A DNA stretch of 64,000 bases from Streptomyces sp. NBC_00358 (GCF_036099295.1 NZ_CP107976.1:7378001-7442000), one strand, 5' to 3'. Numbered from the stretch's first letter, positions 35,174 to 44,275 are shown. Made by a program: numbers and translations. The notes: a model not told the origin generated them from the letters alone.

Positions 35174-36727
35174 TCAAGCGTACGAGGCCGGGACCACCTC
35201 GGGAGCCCCGGCCGCCGTCGCCCGAGCCCTGAAGGCCCGATACCCGGCGCCCGCGGCCAGCGTCAGACCGAGGAAGAGCAGGGTGAACCAGCGGAAGTAC
35301 CAGTGCCCGCCCGCCGGGTCGTACACCGCGGCGCGCGGCCACGCCAGGTTGACCGTCATGAAGAGGCCGTAGACGAGGGCGAGCGCGTTGACGGGGACGC
35401 CCCAGCGGCCCAGGGAGAAGAGCGGGGCGCCGGTCTCGTCGGTGCCGTCCGCGGTGAACCGCCCGCGCAGCCGGCGCACCAGGAGCGGGCCGGTGACCAT
35501 CGCGTACGCCAGGTACAGCATCACGATGCAGGTGGTGCCGATCGCCAGGAACGCGTCCGGGGAGGCGAAGTTCAGGAGCAGCAGGGCCGCCGCGAGGACG
35601 CCGACGACCAGGGCGGGGGCGCTCGGCATGCCGGTGCGCGGGTCCACCTTCGCGAGACGGCCCGAGAAGGGGAGCCGGCCGTCGCGGGCCATCGAGAAGA
35701 GCATGCGGCAGGCGGCGGTCTGGATCGCCAGGGTGGCCACCGCGATGGCCACCACCACGTCGGCGAGCAGTGCCCGGCCGACGCCGTCGCCGAGGCTGCT
35801 GGTCAGGACGTAGCTGAGTCCGTCGACGCCCAGGCGGCCGTCGGTGAGGCTCGGGGCGGCGAGCAGTCCGCCGAGCACGATCAGTCCGCCGAGCAGGCCC
35901 GCCGCGCCGAGGGCGGTGAGGATCGTGCGCGGTGCGGTGCGCCTCGGGTGGTGGGTCTCCTCGCTCATCTCACCGGCGCTGTCGAAGCCGATCATCACGT
36001 ACGCGGCCATGAACGAGCCGACCATCAGCGCCCCCAACAGGCCCGTGCCGCCGGCGGCACCGGTGTGGAAGGTGATGCCGGGGGAGCGCTCGGAGTGGGT
36101 GAGCAGCAGCACGATGATCAGGACGGCGCCGATGATCTCGGCGGTGACGCCGACTCGGTTGATCGCGGACATCACCCGGTTGTCGAGGACGTTCACCAGC
36201 GTGGTCAGGACGAGCAGGACGACGCCGAGGACGGCCGCGTTGGCCGCGCCGTCGGGACTGGTCGGGGCCGGATCGCTGCCGACGAGCTGGAAGCCGGACC
36301 AGATCGCGGGCAGCACCATCTGCAGGGCGAGCGCCGCCGCGGCGACCACCACGATCTGCCCGATCACCATGATCCAGCCGGCGAACCAGCCGAAGGAGGG
36401 GTTCGAGAGACGAGAGGACCACTGGTAGATCGCGCCGGAGATCGGGTAGCGCGCGGCCAGTTCCGCGAAGCAGGCGGCGACCGCCAACTGGCCGATCAGC
36501 ACGGCCGGCCAGGTCCAGAAGAAGACCGGGCCGCCGAACGCGTACCCGAAGGCGAAGAACTGGAAGACCGTCGTGAGGACGGAGATGAAGGAGAAGCCGG
36601 CGGCGAACGAGGCGTACCGGCCGAGGCTGCGGTGCAGCTCCTGGCGGTAGCCGAACTCGGTCAGGGAGCGGTCGTCGGTGGACTCCGGCGGATCGGGTCG
36701 TACGTCGGAGGGGGCGGTGGTGGTCAC
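35174..36727 (-). CDS. APC-family permease, predicted urea/guanidine-system transporter
   Basis: The 517-residue membrane protein has about twelve helices and the APC signature near the N-terminus (SLGRYASFAAGFSFISVLTTVFQFFAFGYAFGGP) plus FDSAGEMSEETHHPRRTAPRTI in the helix 6-7 region. APC permeases of this kind are often found next to urea carboxylase genes. Here the urea operon is 7 kb away, but both carry the same upstream palindrome. Uptake of urea, guanidine or a related amide is therefore inferred. The gene ends four bases before rluA-type gene starts. Confidence 0.88.
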   Translation of the reverse strand: MTTTAPSDVRPDPPESTDDRSLTEFGYRQELHRSLGRYASFAAGFSFISVLTTVFQFFAFGYAFGGPVFFWTWPAVLIGQLAVAACFAELAARYPISGAIYQWSSRLSNPSFGWFAGWIMVIGQIVVVAAAALALQMVLPAIWSGFQLVGSDPAPTSPDGAANAAVLGVVLLVLTTLVNVLDNRVMSAINRVGVTAEIIGAVLIIVLLLTHSERSPGITFHTGAAGGTGLLGALMVGSFMAAYVMIGFDSAGEMSEETHHPRRTAPRTILTALGAAGLLGGLIVLGGLLAAPSLTDGRLGVDGLSYVLTSSLGDGVGRALLADVVVAIAVATLAIQTAACRMLFSMARDGRLPFSGRLAKVDPRTGMPSAPALVVGVLAAALLLLNFASPDAFLAIGTTCIVMLYLAYAMVTGPLLVRRLRGRFTADGTDETGAPLFSLGRWGVPVNALALVYGLFMTVNLAWPRAAVYDPAGGHWYFRWFTLLFLGLTLAAGAGYRAFRARATAAGAPEVVPASYA

Positions 36728-36772
36728 GGCGGCACCTGCCTTCGGCGCGGAAGGGAGAGGGATTCCCAGGAA

Positions 36773-36792
36773 TTCCTGTCGGGTGACAGAAA
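36773..36792. promoter_or_regulatory. Second copy of the urea-operon operator
   Basis: TTCCTGTC-GGGT-GACAGAAA differs from the palindrome at 28401-28420 only at one arm base and in the spacer. The flank AAATTAGGG is identical, so the -10-like TAATTT is in the same position. It lies 46 bases before the permease start. Confidence 0.7.
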
Positions 36793-36992
36793 TTAGGGAG
36801 GCCCTGTTTCGCCCGCGTGACGCGGCCGTGTCGCCGACGGGCCGAAGTCCTCACGTGTCCGCAGCCCTGGCTCCGACGCGATACATCGTGTCTGTTGACG
36901 CGGGCGTCCGGTCGCGCGGGCGGTGGCCGGTCGAGCTCGTGGGTGGGGTGCGGCCCGCGGTGGTCGCCCCGCCCGGCTGCCCGTACGTACGT

Positions 36993-37027
36993 CAGGAGGC
37001 GGCCCGCGTCACGCGGGCCGCCTCCTG
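36993..37027 (-). terminator. Terminator of the siderophore-interacting protein gene
   Basis: A 16-bp perfect GC-rich stem (36993-37008 with 37012-37027) has a three-base loop. It starts 26 bases after the gene's stop codon. Confidence 0.8.
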
Positions 37028-37052
37028 GTGGCGTACGGGGGACGCGCCGGCG

Positions 37053-37889
37053 TCAGGCCGACGCCTCCTGCTCCGCCTCGACCTGGGCGTTCCACTCGCG
37101 CTTGCCCGCCTGCCAGCCGTCCTCGTTGTGACCGAGGCGCCAGTAGCCGGAGATGGACAGGTCGTCGCGCGAGATCCCGCGCTCGACCCGCAGCAGCCCC
37201 CGCAGTTCCTTCACGAAGCCCGCCTCGCCGTGCACGAACGCGTGCACCCGGCCCTCCGGGAACTCCAGCGCTCGTACGGCCTCCACCAGCGCCGCGCCCA
37301 CGGGCCGGTCACCGCGGTGCAGCCAGACGACCTCCGCGGCGGAGTCGATCTTCTGCTCCTCCTCGGGTCCGGAGACCTCGACGAACGCGCGGACGACGGC
37401 GGCGTCGGGCAGCGACTCCAGCGCGGCGGCGATCGCGGGCAGCGCGCTCTCGTCACCCGCGAGCAGATGCCAGTCGGCGCTCGTGTCGGGCGCGTACGCG
37501 CCACCGGGTCCCATGAACCGGACGACCTCGCCGGGCTGCACCCGAAGCGCCCACGGCCCGGCGAGTCCCTCGTCGCCGTGCACCACGAAGTCCAGTGTCA
37601 GCTCGCGCACTTCGGGGTCCCAGGCGCGCACGGTGTACGTCCGCGTCACCGGCCACTGCTCGCGCGGGAACTCCTCGCGAATGCGCTCCATGTCGAAGGG
37701 CTCGGGATACGTGACACCCGCGGGACCGAAGAGCAGCTTCACATAGTGGTCGGTGCTGGTGCCCGCGGCGAAGTCCGCGAGAGTGTCGCCCCCGAGGACC
37801 ACCCGTTGCATGTGGGGGGTCAGCCGCTCGGTCCGCACGACCTTCGCGGAGTGGGGCTTCCGGGGCTTGCGTTCCGGGCGCTCTGCCAT
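37053..37889 (-). CDS. Siderophore-interacting FAD protein (SIP/ViuB family)
   Basis: The 278-residue protein is a cytoplasmic ferric-siderophore reductase-like flavoprotein. It has RTYTVRAWD (FAD-binding RxYT) followed by LDFVVHGDEGLAGPWA, then a NAD(P)-binding-like half with HLLAGDESALPAIAAALE and ISGYWRLGHNEDGW. The ATG at 37889 follows AGGAGGCAGTC. A DmdR/IdeR-type iron box lies 22 bases upstream, so iron repression is expected. No siderophore synthesis or receptor genes adjoin it. Confidence 0.92.
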   Translation of the reverse strand: MAERPERKPRKPHSAKVVRTERLTPHMQRVVLGGDTLADFAAGTSTDHYVKLLFGPAGVTYPEPFDMERIREEFPREQWPVTRTYTVRAWDPEVRELTLDFVVHGDEGLAGPWALRVQPGEVVRFMGPGGAYAPDTSADWHLLAGDESALPAIAAALESLPDAAVVRAFVEVSGPEEEQKIDSAAEVVWLHRGDRPVGAALVEAVRALEFPEGRVHAFVHGEAGFVKELRGLLRVERGISRDDLSISGYWRLGHNEDGWQAGKREWNAQVEAEQEASA

Positions 37890-37911
37890 GACTGCCTCCT
37901 GATTCACATGC

Positions 37912-37925
37912 TTAGGCTTACCTAA
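37912..37925. promoter_or_regulatory. Iron box (DmdR1/IdeR-type)
   Basis: TTAGG-CTTA-CCTAA matches 13 of the 14 core bases of the actinobacterial iron-box consensus TTAGGCTAACCTAA. It lies just upstream of the siderophore-interacting protein gene. Confidence 0.8.
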
Positions 37926-37990
37926 GTTAGCATCCCTTCCTCTGTGACACCTATGCATGAGGCGGTGCCCGTCGTGCCAGAAGTGTTCGG

Positions 37991-38932
37991 CTAGGTCTGC
38001 AGGGTCGTGAGCAGGCGGTGCAACGAGCCGCCCAGGCCCCAGCGCTCGGCCAGTTCGTCGAGTGCGGCGGGATGCGCGGGCGCGTGCGGCAGCGCCGTGT
38101 CCACCTCGGGCAGCGGTACGTCCCCGGCCACCTTGACGACCGTCGGCGCCACGGCGAGGTACGGCCGCGACTCGTCCAGACGCTTGCGCTGAGAGGGCGT
38201 CAGCTTGGCCTTGGGGTCGTCGACCGCGGCCATGATCCCGGCCAGGTCGCCGAACTCGGCGAGCAGTTTGGCGGCCGTCTTCTCCCCGATGCCGGGCACC
38301 CCGGGCAGTCCGTCGCTCGGGTCGCCGCGCAGCAGGGCCAGATCCGCGTACCCCGGGCCGTCCACGCCGTACTTCTCGCGCAGCCAGGCCTCGTCGGTGA
38401 GCTGGAGCGTGCCGACGCCCTTGAGGGGGTACAGCACGCGCACTTCCCGCTTGTCATCGACGAGTTGATACAGGTCACGGTCGCCGGTGACGATGTCGAC
38501 CGGGCCCGTGGCGCGGCCGGTGAACGTGCCGATCACGTCGTCCGCCTCGTACCGGGCGACCCCCACGCGCGCGATGCCCACCGCGTCCAGGACGGCCTCG
38601 ATGACGGGAACCTGCGGGGAGAGCGTGTCCGGCACCTCCTCCTCGTCCGGGCCTGTCTCCGTCTCCACCGCGACCCGGTGCGCCTTGTACGACGGGATCA
38701 GGTCGACCCGCCACTGCGGGCGCCAGTCCGCGTCCATGCAGGCCACCAGGTCGTCCGGGCGGTGGTCCTTCACCAGGCGGTCGATGAACTCCAGCAGCCC
38801 GCGCACGGCGTTCACCGGAGTGCCGTCCGGGGCCTTCACGGATTCCGGCACACCGAAGTAGGCGCGGAAATACAGCGAGGCGGTGTCGAGAAGCATGAGT
38901 CGTCGAGTCTGCGTCGTCACGTTCCGCATCAT
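37991..38932 (-). CDS. 5'-3' exonuclease (FEN/Pol I-type)
   Basis: The 313-residue protein is a stand-alone homologue of the 5' nuclease domain of DNA polymerase I. It shows LLDTASLYFRAYFG, CMDADWRPQWRVDLIPSYKAHR, YEADDVIGTF, IVTGDRDLYQLV and GDPSDGLPGVPGIGEKTAAKLL (the helix-hairpin-helix). The acidic metal ligands are in place. The start is uncertain: ATGs at 38932, 38929 and 38896 are all possible, and no strong ribosome site is visible. Confidence 0.9.
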   Translation of the reverse strand: MMRNVTTQTRRLMLLDTASLYFRAYFGVPESVKAPDGTPVNAVRGLLEFIDRLVKDHRPDDLVACMDADWRPQWRVDLIPSYKAHRVAVETETGPDEEEVPDTLSPQVPVIEAVLDAVGIARVGVARYEADDVIGTFTGRATGPVDIVTGDRDLYQLVDDKREVRVLYPLKGVGTLQLTDEAWLREKYGVDGPGYADLALLRGDPSDGLPGVPGIGEKTAAKLLAEFGDLAGIMAAVDDPKAKLTPSQRKRLDESRPYLAVAPTVVKVAGDVPLPEVDTALPHAPAHPAALDELAERWGLGGSLHRLLTTLQT

Positions 38933-39100
38933 GCCGTACGCCACTGACAGTGACCTGGACCACTCCCGTGTTTGCTCCGTGTAAGCGTGGGCAGGCGCCG
39001 CCTCTGAACGGACTCGGTTGTGCATTCAACCGTCACCAGCCGTCGGGAACGTCGAAACCGTTGGTCCAACCCGTTCCCCGCGTTCGAACGAGAGGCACAC

Positions 39101-40180
39101 GTGTCATCCAGGCTTGAGGCCGATCATCTGTACAAGGTGTTCGGAAGACGATCGAAAGCGTCCGTGGAGCGGCTCCGCCAGGGGGCCGACCGTGAGGAAC
39201 TGCGCGCCGACGGCATCACCGCCGCGGTGATCGACGCGTCCTTCACGGTGGAACCGGGGCAGATCTTCGTCGTCATGGGCCTGTCCGGATCCGGGAAGTC
39301 CACGCTGCTGCGCATGCTCAACGGACTGCTGGAACCGACCGCGGGGCAGGTGCGCTTCGACGGCCAGGACCTCACCGCGCTCAGTGCGCGCGAACTGCGC
39401 GAGGTCCGCTCCCGGAAGATCAGCATGGTCTTCCAGCACTTCGCGCTGTTCCCGCACCGCAGCGTGCTGGAGAACGCCGGTTACGGTCTGGAGGTCCAGG
39501 GTGTACCGGCCGCCGAACGCAGGGAACGGGCGGCCACGGCCCTCGAACTCGCCGGACTGGCCGGCTGGGAGAAGTCCTGGCCCGACGAACTGTCCGGCGG
39601 AATGCAGCAGCGCGTGGGGCTCGCCCGCGCGCTCGCCACCGACGCCGACCTGCTGCTCATGGACGAGTCGTTCAGCGCGCTGGACCCGTTGATCCGACGG
39701 GACATGCAGGACCAGCTCATCGAGCTCCAGAAGAAGCTCAAGAAGACCATCGTCTTCATCACGCACGACCTCAACGAGGCGATGCGCCTCGGCGACCGGA
39801 TCGCCGTCATGCGGGACGGCCGCATCGTGCAGATCGGCACCGCCGAGGACATCCTCGTCCGGCCCGCCGACGACTACGTCGCCTCCTTCACCCAGGACGT
39901 CGACCGCTCACGGGTGCTGACCGCGGGCGCCGTCATGGACACGCACGTGCGCGGCGACGAGGCCGGCTGCACCTGCGAGACCGCCGCACCGGACACCTCG
40001 TTCGTGGACCTCTGCGCGATCAGCGCCCGGCTGTCCCACCCGGTCGCGGTCCTCGACAAGGAGCACACTCTCGTCGGTGTCGTCCCCCGGCAGCGGCTCG
40101 TCGGCTTCCTCGGCGACGAGCAGGGCACGCCCGAGCCATGTCCCGGCTCGCGCGGCGCGGAGGTGAAGGCCGGTGCCTAG
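39101..40180 (+). CDS. Glycine betaine/proline-type ABC transporter ATPase
   Basis: The 359-residue ATPase resembles ProV/OpuAA. Walker A is GLSGSGKST, the Q-loop is FQHFALFPHRSV, the signature is LSGGMQQRVGLARAL, and Walker B is LLMDESFSALDP. The C-terminal part (about 270-359) keeps only a shortened CBS-like segment. It has a CTC pair and differs from the two full CBS domains of OpuAA, which suggests altered osmosensing. The GTG at 39101 follows GAGAGG. It overlaps the permease gene by eight bases. Confidence 0.92.
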   Translation: MSSRLEADHLYKVFGRRSKASVERLRQGADREELRADGITAAVIDASFTVEPGQIFVVMGLSGSGKSTLLRMLNGLLEPTAGQVRFDGQDLTALSARELREVRSRKISMVFQHFALFPHRSVLENAGYGLEVQGVPAAERRERAATALELAGLAGWEKSWPDELSGGMQQRVGLARALATDADLLLMDESFSALDPLIRRDMQDQLIELQKKLKKTIVFITHDLNEAMRLGDRIAVMRDGRIVQIGTAEDILVRPADDYVASFTQDVDRSRVLTAGAVMDTHVRGDEAGCTCETAAPDTSFVDLCAISARLSHPVAVLDKEHTLVGVVPRQRLVGFLGDEQGTPEPCPGSRGAEVKAGA

Positions 40181-42788
40181 GATCCCCTTCGGCGACTGGG
40201 TCAACAGCGCGGTCGACTGGCTGCTGAACCACATGGCGTGGCTCTTCGACTTCCTCAAGACCGTGTTCTCGGGCACCTACGACGGCATCGACGCCGTCCT
40301 CCAGGCGCCCCAGCCCCTCCTCCTCGCAGGCATCTTCGCCGTCGTCGCCTTCTGGCTGCGCGGCACCTCGGCCGGTGTCCTCACCTTCGTGGGCTTCGCC
40401 TTCATCGACTCCCTCGAACTGTGGGAGGACGCGATGGTGACCCTCTCGCTGGTCCTCGTCGCGACGCTCATCGCGCTCGTCGTGTCGGTACCCGTGGGCA
40501 TCTGGGCGGCCCGCTCCGACCGGGTCAGCGGCATCGTCCGGCCGGTCCTCGACTTCATGCAGACGCTGCCCGCGATGATCTACCTCATCCCGGCGATCCT
40601 GTTCTTCGGCACCGGTGCCCCCGCCGGCATCGTCGCCACCCTGATCTTCGCGCTGGCCCCCGGTGTCCGCATGACCGAGCTGGGTATCCGGCAGGTCGAC
40701 AAGGAACTGGTCGAGGCCGCCGACGCGTTCGGCACCACCCCGCGCGACACGCTGCTGCGTATCCAGCTCCCGCTGGCGCTGCCCACCGTCATGGCGGGCG
40801 TCAACCAGGTCATCATGCTGGGCCTGTCCATGGCCGCCATCGCGGGCATGGTCGGCACCGGCGGTCTCGGCGGTGACGTCAACGAGGCCATCGGGCAGCT
40901 GAACGTCGGCCTCGGTTCCGAGGCGGGCGTCGCCATCGTCATCCTCGCGATCTACCTGGACCGCATGACCGGCGCGCTGGGCACCCAGGTCTCCCCGCTC
41001 GGCCGCCGTGCCGCCGCCAAGGCGCGCGCCGCGCAGGGTCCGAGGATCTGGTCGTACCGCCCCCGGCCCGTCGTGGCCATGGCGGGTGTCGTCGTACTCG
41101 CCCTGGTCGCGGGCGGCATGGGCGTCCTCGGCGGTGCGGGTTCGACCTCCACCGCGGCCGACGGCGAGAACGTCGGCCAGGGCAAGAAGGTCACCATCGG
41201 CTACATCCCCTGGGACGAGGGCGTCGCCTCCACCTTCCTCTGGAAGGAGATCCTGGAGGAGCGCGGCTACCAGGTCGACGTCAAGCAGTTCGACGCCGGC
41301 CCCCTCTACACCTCGCTCGCCCAGGGCGACGTCGACTTCGAGACCGACTCCTGGCTGCCGACCACGCACGCCCAGTACTGGAAGAAGTACGGCAGGCAGC
41401 TCGACGACCTGGGCTCCTGGTACGGCCGCACCTCGCTCGAACTGTCCGTGCCCGCCTACATGAAGGACATCGACTCCCTGGAGGACCTCAAGGGCAGGGC
41501 CGGCACCTTCGGCGGCAGGATCACCGGCATCGAGTCCAGCGCCGGGATGATGGGCCTGCTCAAGAGCAAGGTGCTCAAGGAGTACGGGCTCGACAAGGAG
41601 TACAAGGTCGTCGACAGCTCCACGCCCGCGATGCTGGCCGAGCTGAAGCGCGCGTACGCCGCGAAGAAGCCGATCGTCGCCACGCTCTGGTCGCCGCACT
41701 GGGCCTACAGCGACTACAGGCTGAAGAAGCTCAAGGACCCGAAGGGCGCCTGGGGCAAGGGCGACGGGGTGCACACGCTGTCCCGCAAGGGCTTCGCGCA
41801 GGACAACCCGGTCGTCGGCACGTGGCTGAAGAACTTCAGGATGACCGAGAAGCAGCTCACCGGCCTCGAAGCCGAGATCAACAAGGTCGGCAAGGGCAAG
41901 CAGCAGGACGCGGTGCGCGCCTGGCTGAAGAAGAACCCCGGAGTCGTGGACAAGCTGGCCCCGGTCAAGAGCGCTTCCGCCGCCACCCCGGCCGAGGCGA
42001 AGCGCCCGCTGGACGTCGCCTGGTTCCCCTGGGACGAGGACGTCGCCGTCACCTACCTCTGGAAGAACGTGCTGGCCCGGCGCGGCTACACGATCGACCT
42101 CAAGCAGATGGACGTCGGCCCGGTCTACACCGGCCTGGCCTCCGGCGATCTCGACCTCAACTTCGACGCCTGGCTGCCGTACGCCCAGTCCAACTACTGG
42201 GACCAGCACAAGAAGGACCTGAACGACCTCGGCACCTGGTACAAGCCGACCTCCCTGGAGGTCGCGGTCCCCTCGTACGTGAAGGACGTCAAGTCGCTCG
42301 CCGACCTCAAGGGCAAGTCGAAGACCTTCGGCGGGAAGATCATCGGTATCGAGCCGGGCACCGGTGAGATGAACCTCCTGAAGAAGAAGGTCCTTCCGGG
42401 CTACGCACTGGACAAGGAGTACAAGGTCGTCGACGGCTCGACGCCGGCGATGCTGGCCGAACTGAAGCGCGCGTACGCCAAGAAGGAGCCGGTCGCGGTC
42501 GTGCTGTGGTCGCCGCACTGGGCCTACAGCGCGTACAGGCTCACCAAACTCGCCGACGACAGGAAGCTGTTCGGCGAGGGCAACACGATCCGTACGATCT
42601 CCAGCAAGAAGTTCCCGGGCCAGTACCCGAAGCTCACGGAGTGGATCAGGAACTTCAGGATGAGCGAGGCCGAACTCGGCGGCCTGGAGAGCGAGATCAA
42701 GCAGCGCGGGCAGGGGCACGAGGAGGACGCCGTGGCCGCGTGGCTCAAGGAGCACCCGTACATGGTGCGGAGGATGACACCGCAGTAG
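40173..42788 (+). CDS. Betaine-type ABC permease fused to two tandem substrate-binding domains
   Basis: The 871-residue protein combines a ProW/OpuAB-like permease (about 45-280, with the EAA-loop EAADAFGTTPRDTLLRIQLPLALP) with an extra transmembrane segment (about 300-325). Two OpuAC/ProX-like binding domains follow (about 335-605 and 635-871). Each repeat has YIPWDEG/WFPWDED, an FETDSWLP/NFDAWLP stretch, a VVDSSTPAMLAELKRAYA-type segment and LWSPHWAYS, the aromatic box for quaternary ammonium ligands. OpuAC fusions are known elsewhere, but a double binding domain on the permease is unusual. It should import glycine betaine, choline or a related zwitterion together with the ATPase encoded upstream. 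Confidence 0.92.
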   Translation: MPRIPFGDWVNSAVDWLLNHMAWLFDFLKTVFSGTYDGIDAVLQAPQPLLLAGIFAVVAFWLRGTSAGVLTFVGFAFIDSLELWEDAMVTLSLVLVATLIALVVSVPVGIWAARSDRVSGIVRPVLDFMQTLPAMIYLIPAILFFGTGAPAGIVATLIFALAPGVRMTELGIRQVDKELVEAADAFGTTPRDTLLRIQLPLALPTVMAGVNQVIMLGLSMAAIAGMVGTGGLGGDVNEAIGQLNVGLGSEAGVAIVILAIYLDRMTGALGTQVSPLGRRAAAKARAAQGPRIWSYRPRPVVAMAGVVVLALVAGGMGVLGGAGSTSTAADGENVGQGKKVTIGYIPWDEGVASTFLWKEILEERGYQVDVKQFDAGPLYTSLAQGDVDFETDSWLPTTHAQYWKKYGRQLDDLGSWYGRTSLELSVPAYMKDIDSLEDLKGRAGTFGGRITGIESSAGMMGLLKSKVLKEYGLDKEYKVVDSSTPAMLAELKRAYAAKKPIVATLWSPHWAYSDYRLKKLKDPKGAWGKGDGVHTLSRKGFAQDNPVVGTWLKNFRMTEKQLTGLEAEINKVGKGKQQDAVRAWLKKNPGVVDKLAPVKSASAATPAEAKRPLDVAWFPWDEDVAVTYLWKNVLARRGYTIDLKQMDVGPVYTGLASGDLDLNFDAWLPYAQSNYWDQHKKDLNDLGTWYKPTSLEVAVPSYVKDVKSLADLKGKSKTFGGKIIGIEPGTGEMNLLKKKVLPGYALDKEYKVVDGSTPAMLAELKRAYAKKEPVAVVLWSPHWAYSAYRLTKLADDRKLFGEGNTIRTISSKKFPGQYPKLTEWIRNFRMSEAELGGLESEIKQRGQGHEEDAVAAWLKEHPYMVRRMTPQ

Positions 42789-42790
42789 GA

Positions 42791-42858
42791 GGCGAGCGGT
42801 CCACCGCGAGACGCGGCGAACGGTTCGCGCCGAGGCGCGGTGAGCGGTTCACTCCGAG
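42791..42858. repeat. Three imperfect 24-base direct repeats
   Basis: Units of the form GCGARCGGTYCRCxxCGAGRCGCG follow one another directly after the ABC permease gene. In the minus frame they would encode an NRSPRL-type octapeptide repeat, but there is no supporting gene. Confidence 0.5.
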
Positions 42859-42912
42859 GGGTGGTCCTTGTCGTACGGGTTCCCTTGACCCGTACGACAA
42901 GGACCACCCCTC
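42856..42912. terminator. 25-bp perfect inverted repeat
   Basis: Bases 42856-42880 are perfectly complementary to 42888-42912 with a seven-base loop. It is placed 67 bases after the ABC permease stop and probably ends that operon. It is unusually long and lacks a U-tract. Confidence 0.7.
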
Positions 42913-43368
42913 TCGGCGTTCCCGGGGACCGCGGACGCCGTCCGCATCCTGGCGGAGCCCGGTCCGCACGTCTGGGCGACGACACCGGCGGTCACGCACT
43001 GGCGTACGAGAGAGATCCGGACAACCGTGACGCGGTACGCGACCGTCCCGTCCCGGCAGGCTTCCGGCCCCCGGCGTCGGCCCCGCGGCCGGCGTGCCGC
43101 CCCGCCCCGCGCACGGCCGTGAAGGCCCGCCGCACGTCGACTCCGTGCCCGGCGGCACGGCCGGCCATCGGCCGCCGAGGGCCGCGAAGCGAAGCGGAAA
43201 CGCCAACTGCGCACCGGGAGAACGGACTTCACGCCCGGAGCGAGCCATCGGCGGGCCCGCACGCACATCCCGCCCTGGTGATCGGCCCTTTCGTCCCGTC
43301 CGGGAGGAGCGCGGCCGCGGGCGTGCGACGGCTTGCGCGGTGGCGCGAACTGTAACCCTCACACTCCC

Positions 43369-43424
43369 TCGATGTGACAGCGATGTGACGGGTGCATGAA
43401 ACGGTTTGCCGAACATGCGTAGGG
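43369..43424 (+). promoter_or_regulatory. Putative promoter region of the XRE/cupin gene
   Basis: Tandem GATGTGAC words (43369-43376 and 43380-43387, 11 bases apart) precede a TAGGGT -10-like word at 43419-43424. The coding start is 80 bases further on. Confidence 0.3.
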
Positions 43425-43504
43425 TGCAAACAACTCATCAGAAGCGGCGGACCGGAAATCCGGACGGTTCGCGGACCGACGACGCGAGGGAGGGAGCCGG
43501 AGCC

Positions 43505-44086
43505 ATGGGCGACCACAAAGAACAGCCCCTTCGGGTGGGTGCGGCCGTACGGCGACGACGTCGGGCACTGCGGCTCACCCTCGCCGTCGTGGCCGAGCGC
43601 AGCGGCCTGTCGGTGCCCTTTCTCAGCCAGGTGGAGAACGAGCGGGCGCGGCCCAGCAGAAGTTCCCTGGAACGAGTCGCCGACGCTCTCGGCACCACCG
43701 CCGTCGAACTGCTCGCCGCCGCCGACCCGGCGTGCAGTGTCGATGTCGTACGCGCGGACGCGGGCGCCGAGTTCACCCCCGAGGCCCACGCGCGCCCGCT
43801 GGTGCGCGGCCACCACCAGTTGCACGCCGTCGAGTTCACCGGCGACCACGAAGAGGGACGCGAACTCCAGCACCGCAACGACAAGTTGATGTACGTCGCC
43901 GACGGTGCCGTCGAGGTCGAGGCGGAGGGGCGGGCCCATCGGCTCGGGCGCGGCGACACGCTCTATCTGACGGGCGGGGTCCGGCACCGCTGGCGCGCCA
44001 CCGTGCCGGACACCCGGGTGATCGTCGTCGAGGTCGCCGATCACATCGACGCGGTGGAGGACCGGCACAACTCCGGCAGGCGCTGA
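43505..44086 (+). CDS. XRE-family regulator with cupin domain
   Basis: The 193-residue protein has an N-terminal XRE HTH (VGAAVRRRRRALRLTLAVVAERSGLSVPFLSQVENERARPSRSSLERVADALG, about 10-65) and a C-terminal cupin (KLMYVADGAVEVEAEGRAHRLGRGDTLYLTGGVRHRWRA, about 120-175). The conserved cupin residues suggest binding of a small ligand. The ATG at 43505 follows GGGAGGGAGCCGG. An upstream in-frame start at 43406 falls in the putative promoter. Its target genes are not clear. The ABC importer and the BtuF-like gene are neighbours. Confidence 0.88.
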   Translation: MGDHKEQPLRVGAAVRRRRRALRLTLAVVAERSGLSVPFLSQVENERARPSRSSLERVADALGTTAVELLAAADPACSVDVVRADAGAEFTPEAHARPLVRGHHQLHAVEFTGDHEEGRELQHRNDKLMYVADGAVEVEAEGRAHRLGRGDTLYLTGGVRHRWRATVPDTRVIVVEVADHIDAVEDRHNSGRR

Positions 44087-44165
44087 GCGGCGCGGCCGGG
44101 GACGGTCCGCCCGAGGACGCCGCGGGAGAGGCGCCCGTGGTCGTACGGCGGGCGGGAGCGGCCGG

Positions 44166-44275
44166 GTACCGCCCGGCCTCCGCGGGAGCGGACGGGGCGG
44201 GAGCGGACGGGGCGGGAGCGGACGGTTCGCGAGAGGACGGCGGGGGAGTGAACGGCGCGGGAGAGGCGGACGGCT
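44166..44275. repeat. Short tandem GC repeats before the BtuF-like gene
   Basis: The motif GCGGGAGCGGACGG recurs about every 15 bases, with the last copies degenerate (GCGAGAGGACGG, GGGGGAGTGAACGG, GCGGGAGAGGCGGACGG). The GGAG words in the last copy serve as the ribosome site of the next gene. Confidence 0.6.

Larger units (their letters stand above)
36728..37052. other. Intergenic region with operator and terminator
   Basis: This 325-base spacer holds the permease promoter and operator (36773-36792) and the terminator of the siderophore-interacting protein gene (36993-37027). I see no gene. Confidence 0.6.
42789..43504. other. Long intergenic region
   Basis: This 716-base stretch holds three imperfect 24-base direct repeats (42791-42858), a very long hairpin (42856-42912) and, near its end, the tandem GATGTGAC words and a TAGGGT element before the XRE gene. 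Open frames in it lack conserved features. Confidence 0.5.
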
